Translations under genes and position numbers: made by a program
Notes under the pieces: model-generated
What the model was told of the DNA's origin: nothing
Databases searched by the model: none
The model's input: the letters and a program-made list of their open reading frames with translations, nothing else
NCBI RefSeq assembly: GCF_014645815.1
Contig: NZ_BMML01000023.1
Location: forward strand, 1-64,000
Origin: Streptomyces fuscichromogenes
GTDB lineage: Bacteria; Actinomycetota; Actinomycetes; Streptomycetales; Streptomycetaceae
DNA: 64,000 nucleotides
Direction of reading: 5' to 3'
Shown here: piece by piece, positions 59,765 to 64,000 of the stretch
How the letters are laid out: each line of letters starts with the position of its first letter
Numbering within the stretch: the stretch's first letter is position 1

Positions 59765-59967
59765 CGCATGTCGTCCACAAGACTTTGCGGGCGCATATCC
59801 GTCCAGTTGGCCTCGATGAAATCGAGACACGCCTGTCTGCTGTCTTCGGGGTGCACGATCTCCCAGCCGGCGGGAACAGCCGCAAAGGACGGCCAGAGCG
59901 AGTGCCGGTTCTCCTTGTTGACCAGCACCAGGAAGGTTCCGTCCGGGTTGTCGAAGGGATTGCTCAC
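59761..59967 (-). CDS. MbtH-like NRPS chaperone
   Basis: 68 residues, full-length MbtH family. The conserved pattern NPFDNPDGTFLVLVN, NRHSLWPSFAAVPAGW and HPEDSRQACLDFIEANWTD is complete with the three conserved tryptophans. MbtH proteins bind and stabilise NRPS adenylation domains. GTG at 59967 follows GGAGTG by 8 nt. It heads the thioesterase/condensation operon and is divergent from the NRPS genes. Confidence 0.95.
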   Translation of the reverse strand: MSNPFDNPDGTFLVLVNKENRHSLWPSFAAVPAGWEIVHPEDSRQACLDFIEANWTDMRPQSLVDDMR

Positions 59968-59984
59968 GTGATTTCACTCCAGGC

Positions 59985-60069
59985 GGCAGAGTTATCGGGC
60001 AAGCCCGCTGCCCTAAAGGGCAGACGCAGGGGCAGAGTTATCGGGGAAGCCTGCTGCCCTTAAGGGCAG
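59985..60069. repeat. 46-bp tandem duplication with CTGCCCTTAAGGGCAG palindromes
   Basis: Two 39-nt copies (59985-60023 and 60031-60069; 36 matches) repeat with a period of 46 bp. Each contains a palindrome: CTGCCCTAAAGGGCAG at 60008-60023 and the perfect CTGCCCTTAAGGGCAG at 60054-60069. The period is not a multiple of three, so the duplication shifts the frame of the overlapping small gene. Confidence 0.75.
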
Positions 60070-60168
60070 GTAACCGGCGGAGCCCGTTCGCATTCTCGAG
60101 GAACGGCCGCCGCCTTTCGGCGTGTCGTTGTGCGCGATACCCCCGACCTGCATTTTTGTCAGGTTCAT
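60013..60168 (-). pseudogene. Small reading frame upstream of mbtH, interrupted by a duplication
   Basis: ATG at 60168 has GGAGTG 6 nt upstream, the same site as mbtH uses. The 51 codons begin MNLTKMQVGGIAHNDTPKG and reach YLPLRAAGFPDNSA, then stop at TAG because of the 46-bp duplication. Without the second copy the frame would continue into AWSEIT and stop at a TGA that overlaps the mbtH GTG by 4 nt, a typical operon junction. The second copy still encodes LPFRAAGLPDNSA in the shifted frame. It contains a TTA codon. I do not recognise the peptide. Confidence 0.45.
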
Positions 60169-60540
60169 GGTTCACTCCAACTCACCTGCCCAGCAAGGGA
60201 TTTGAGATCATACTATCCTCCGCTGCTGCGACCTCGAAGCTCCGGGCGGGGCGCACCCGGCAATGAGTTTTTTGAGCCACAACGGACAAAGGGGAGATAG
60301 TGGAGAGGCCTTGATGGCCACTCTCCGGTTTGCCGGTGAAGCGCGCGGCCGGAGGCAATCGCATTCGAGTAGCCTCTTCGCGCGATTCGTCGTCTTCAGT
60401 GCCGGAAATACGGCACGTCCACTGCCCGGCCGGCTGTTCCCGTCGCTGTGAGTGTCACAACGCTCGCGCTCTGCCGCGTAGCTGGTTCTCCCGTATGCAC
60501 CCGCGCGCCAGAATTCTCTCCTCATCCCTAAGGTTGACGC
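60169..60540. promoter_or_regulatory. Divergent promoter region of the NRPS cluster
   Basis: 372 bp between the mbtH-side and the flavin monooxygenase gene. On the minus strand GGAGG precedes a 9-codon frame MISNPLLGR (60211-60182), which may be a leader peptide or chance. A -10-like TATGAT overlaps its start. A hairpin GGAGAGGCC / GGCCACTCTCC lies at 60302-60326. No other gene is seen. Confidence 0.45.
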
Positions 60541-61596
<1,056 letters not shown>

Positions 61597-61631
61597 CCCG
61601 TCCCCCGCCCCGCACCGTCCCGGAGCTGATG

Positions 61632-64000
61632 ATGTCCCAAGAGCACTCCCTCGCCCAGCGCATCGCCGATCTGACGAGTGATCAACGCGTACGTCTGATG
61701 CGGCGCATGGTCGGAATCGGGGAACAGGTCCGTGCGAAGCCCGCCGTGCTGCCGCTCCGGCAGGGCGACCCCCGGGCCCCGGTGCCCATGAGTCCCGCGC
61801 AACAGGACCTGTGGGTCTTCCAGTCCATGAACCCGGACTCCTCCGCCATCAACCTCTGCTTCGCCTACGACTTCGACCGCCCCGTCGACCCGGACACGCT
61901 CGTCGCCGCCCTCAACATCGTGATGGACAACCACGATGTGATGCGCTCCCTGGTGGTCGAGACACCCGACGGACCGCTCCTCGCGCCCGGACCCCGCGGC
62001 CGATGGGACATGGAACGCCTGGACCTGCGCCACCTGCCTCCCCCCGAGCGGGCGCGAGCGGTCGAGGAGCTCACCGACCGCTTCCGGCGGCGCTCCTACC
62101 GCCTCACCGAGGAACTCCCGGTCCGGGCCCAGTTCATCCGGCTCACCGACGACACGTCGAAGATGCTGATGGACATGCACCACATCGTCACCGACTGGTG
62201 GTCGACAGCCGTCTTCAACCGCGACTTCGACCAGGCCTACCGGTCCCTGACCACCGAGGAAGTGACGCCCCCGCCCCGCCCGGACCGGCAGTACGCCGAC
62301 TACGCGAGCTGGCAGCGGGAACTGGAGGCGGCGGGCGTCCACGACCAGCAGCTGGAGTTCTGGCGTGGCTACCTCGCGGACTTCCCGCAGCCGCCGGCCA
62401 TCGCCGCGCCGCTGCGTCCCCGCGCGGAGGTCACTCTCGCGGGAGGCCAGTACGAGTTCGACTTCCCGCAGGAACTCGTGGACCGGGTGCGGGCGTTCGC
62501 CCGGGAGACCGACAGCACGCTCTTCACCGCGCTGATGCCTGCCTTCGCGGCGTTCCTGCACCGCATATCCGGCGAGCGGGACCTGGTCATCGGCACCCCG
62601 GCGGCACAGCGCTCGGCACGGGGCAGCGAGCCGCTGGTCGGCTACTTCATGAACGTGCTGCCGACCAGGTGGCACATCGACCCGGCCGCGGACCTGCGCG
62701 CCATGGTGCGGACGTTCCGGCAGTCGTTCCGTGAGGTGCAGGCCAACGCGGACGTCCCCAACGGCCGCCTCATCAAGGAGATCAACCCCGACCGCCTGCA
62801 CAACCGGGCACCTCTCTTCCAGTGGGTGTTCATGCACCTCCCGGAGAACGGCGCCGGTGCCTCCCTCCCGGAAGGGGCGAGGGGCAGCCGCGTCCTGTCC
62901 GGTTCCGAGGAACAGGACGGCGCCCTCATCCTGGACAACGTCGGCGACGGCATCACGGCGTCGTTCGAATACCGCCGGGACCTGTTCACACCGGCCACGA
63001 TCGCCCACCTGAGCAGCAGCTTCCTCGTCTTCCTCGACGGCCTGCTGGCGGGCGGGCGGGTGAACGAGGTGGCCCTGGTGGGCGGTGCGCAGCGGGAGTC
63101 GGTGGTGTCGGGGTGGAACCGGACCGAGCGTCCCGTCGAGGCGCGTCCGGTGCACGAGCTGGTGGGCTCTGTCGTCGGCCGGGAGCGTCCTGCCGTGGGC
63201 GCGGGCGGGAGCACGCTGTCCTACGGTGAACTGGCCGATCGTTCGGACAGGTTGGCGTGGTTCCTGGCGGGTCTGGGGGTACGGCGCGGGGACGCGGTGG
63301 GGGTGTGTCAGGTCCGTACGCCCGAGGCGGTCGTGGCACTGCTGGGCGTGCTGAAGGCCGGCGCCGTCCATGTGCCGTTGGACCCGGAACTGCCGACGGG
63401 CCGTGCCGAGTTCATGGTCGTGGACAGTGGTGTGCGGGTGGTGCTGACGGACGCGGTGTCGGCGGGCCGGGTGCCTTCGGTTCCGGAGGTACGCACGGTC
63501 GTGGTGGACGGTGCGGACGCGTCGGCGGTCGCCGCCGCCGAACCCGTGGATCTGCCGGTGGTGACGGGTTCCGATCTCGCCTACGTCATCTACACCTCCG
63601 GTTCCACCGGCACTCCGAAGGGCGTCGCCGTCGAGCACGGCTCCCTGGGGCTCCTCGTGGCCGGTCAGGCCCGGGAGTTCGAGGTGACGGAGTCTGACCG
63701 GTTCCTCCAGACGGCGTCGTTCGGCTTCGACGCCAGCATCGAGGGAATCTGCACCACTCTCGCCCACGGCGCCTTTCTGGAGATCAGTCCCGGTCTCGCC
63801 GGACTCGCCCCCGAGGATCTCCTGGCCCTGGCGGGCGAGGCGGGCATCACGCTCGTGGACGTCCCGACGGCGTACTGGCACCAGCTGGTCCGCGCCCTCA
63901 GGGCCGGCGCGACGATGCCCGACTCCGTCCGCCTCGTGATGCTCGGCGGCGAGGTCATCGACCTCGGGCTGGTCGGGGTCTGGCACGAACTCGGCGTAAA
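61632..64000 (+). CDS. Nonribosomal peptide synthetase, C-A module start (cut by window end)
   Basis: 789 residues are visible. An N-terminal stretch of about 55 residues precedes a condensation domain (about 55-470). Its active-site motif reads HHIVTDWW (about 183-190), with Trp where HHxxxDG has Gly. The adenylation domain begins about residue 500: LSYGELADRSDRLAWFL, LKAGAVHVPLDPELP, then core A3 YTSGSTGTPKGVAVEH (about 654-669) and A4-like FGFDASIE. The specificity code is incomplete in the window. ATG at 61632 has GGAG 6 nt upstream; ATG at 61629 is the alternative. A condensation domain at the start suggests that a starter unit or upstream NRPS supplies the substrate. Confidence 0.93.
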   Translation, partial: MSQEHSLAQRIADLTSDQRVRLMRRMVGIGEQVRAKPAVLPLRQGDPRAPVPMSPAQQDLWVFQSMNPDSSAINLCFAYDFDRPVDPDTLVAALNIVMDNHDVMRSLVVETPDGPLLAPGPRGRWDMERLDLRHLPPPERARAVEELTDRFRRRSYRLTEELPVRAQFIRLTDDTSKMLMDMHHIVTDWWSTAVFNRDFDQAYRSLTTEEVTPPPRPDRQYADYASWQRELEAAGVHDQQLEFWRGYLADFPQPPAIAAPLRPRAEVTLAGGQYEFDFPQELVDRVRAFARETDSTLFTALMPAFAAFLHRISGERDLVIGTPAAQRSARGSEPLVGYFMNVLPTRWHIDPAADLRAMVRTFRQSFREVQANADVPNGRLIKEINPDRLHNRAPLFQWVFMHLPENGAGASLPEGARGSRVLSGSEEQDGALILDNVGDGITASFEYRRDLFTPATIAHLSSSFLVFLDGLLAGGRVNEVALVGGAQRESVVSGWNRTERPVEARPVHELVGSVVGRERPAVGAGGSTLSYGELADRSDRLAWFLAGLGVRRGDAVGVCQVRTPEAVVALLGVLKAGAVHVPLDPELPTGRAEFMVVDSGVRVVLTDAVSAGRVPSVPEVRTVVVDGADASAVAAAEPVDLPVVTGSDLAYVIYTSGSTGTPKGVAVEHGSLGLLVAGQAREFEVTESDRFLQTASFGFDASIEGICTTLAHGAFLEISPGLAGLAPEDLLALAGEAGITLVDVPTAYWHQLVRALRAGATMPDSVRLVMLGGEVIDLGLVGVWHELGV

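Overview
The window is chromosomal DNA from an actinomycete, almost certainly a Streptomyces. It has very high G+C, frequent GTG starts, 4-nt ATGA/GTGA overlaps inside operons, many twin-arginine signal peptides, an Rpf cell-wall hydrolase, a SpoIIE-type phosphatase and an NRPS cluster at the right edge. No rRNA, tRNA, transposase or CRISPR array was seen.

Layout. 1-12.4 kb is ordinary chromosome: a universal stress protein; two divergent regulator/target pairs (LysR with an MFS exporter, MarR with an alpha/beta hydrolase), each with visible operator palindromes; a CapA-like lipoprotein; an ECF sigma/anti-sigma locus; a DNA glycosylase; a SpoIIE phosphatase; and a lipase-maturation-factor-like membrane protein. 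12.4-21.2 kb is an eight-gene minus-strand L-fucose (or L-rhamnose-like 6-deoxyhexose) uptake and oxidation operon under a divergent FadR-type GntR regulator. 21.4-38.6 kb is a glycan locus. One six-gene operon carries an ABC importer plus GH5, GH85 and GH38 enzymes next to a divergent LacI regulator. A second, three-gene operon carries GH29, GH20 and GH29 enzymes. A GH92 alpha-mannosidase follows at 45.3-47.7 kb.

Read together, these genes make a nearly complete route for N-glycan use. Exported enzymes (GH85 endo-glycosidase, two fucosidases, hexosaminidase, GH92 mannosidase) would release and trim glycans. The importer would take up mannosyl oligosaccharides. The enzymes without signal peptides (GH38 alpha-mannosidase, GH5 beta-mannosidase candidate) would finish digestion in the cytoplasm, and released L-fucose would enter the adjacent oxidative pathway. 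This is inference from gene families and predicted location.

38.8-57.5 kb is mixed: an amidase, an unannotatable 57-residue peptide gene, a degenerate HD-domain protein, two SDRs (one without the catalytic tyrosine), a WS/DGAT acyltransferase, glgC and glgA with a FhuF-like iron-sulfur protein, a DMT-family membrane protein with a 10-unit repeat tail, an Rpf-LysM-M23 cell-wall hydrolase, gnd, and a racemase-like/GNAT/panD trio. Between gnd and the racemase-like gene lies an extreme G-run tract.

57.6-64.0 kb is the edge of an NRPS cluster. The minus strand carries mbtH, a type II thioesterase and a freestanding condensation protein. The plus strand carries an LLM flavin monooxygenase and an NRPS (C-A, cut by the window end). 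Upstream of mbtH a 46-bp tandem duplication interrupts a small reading frame that would otherwise couple to mbtH.
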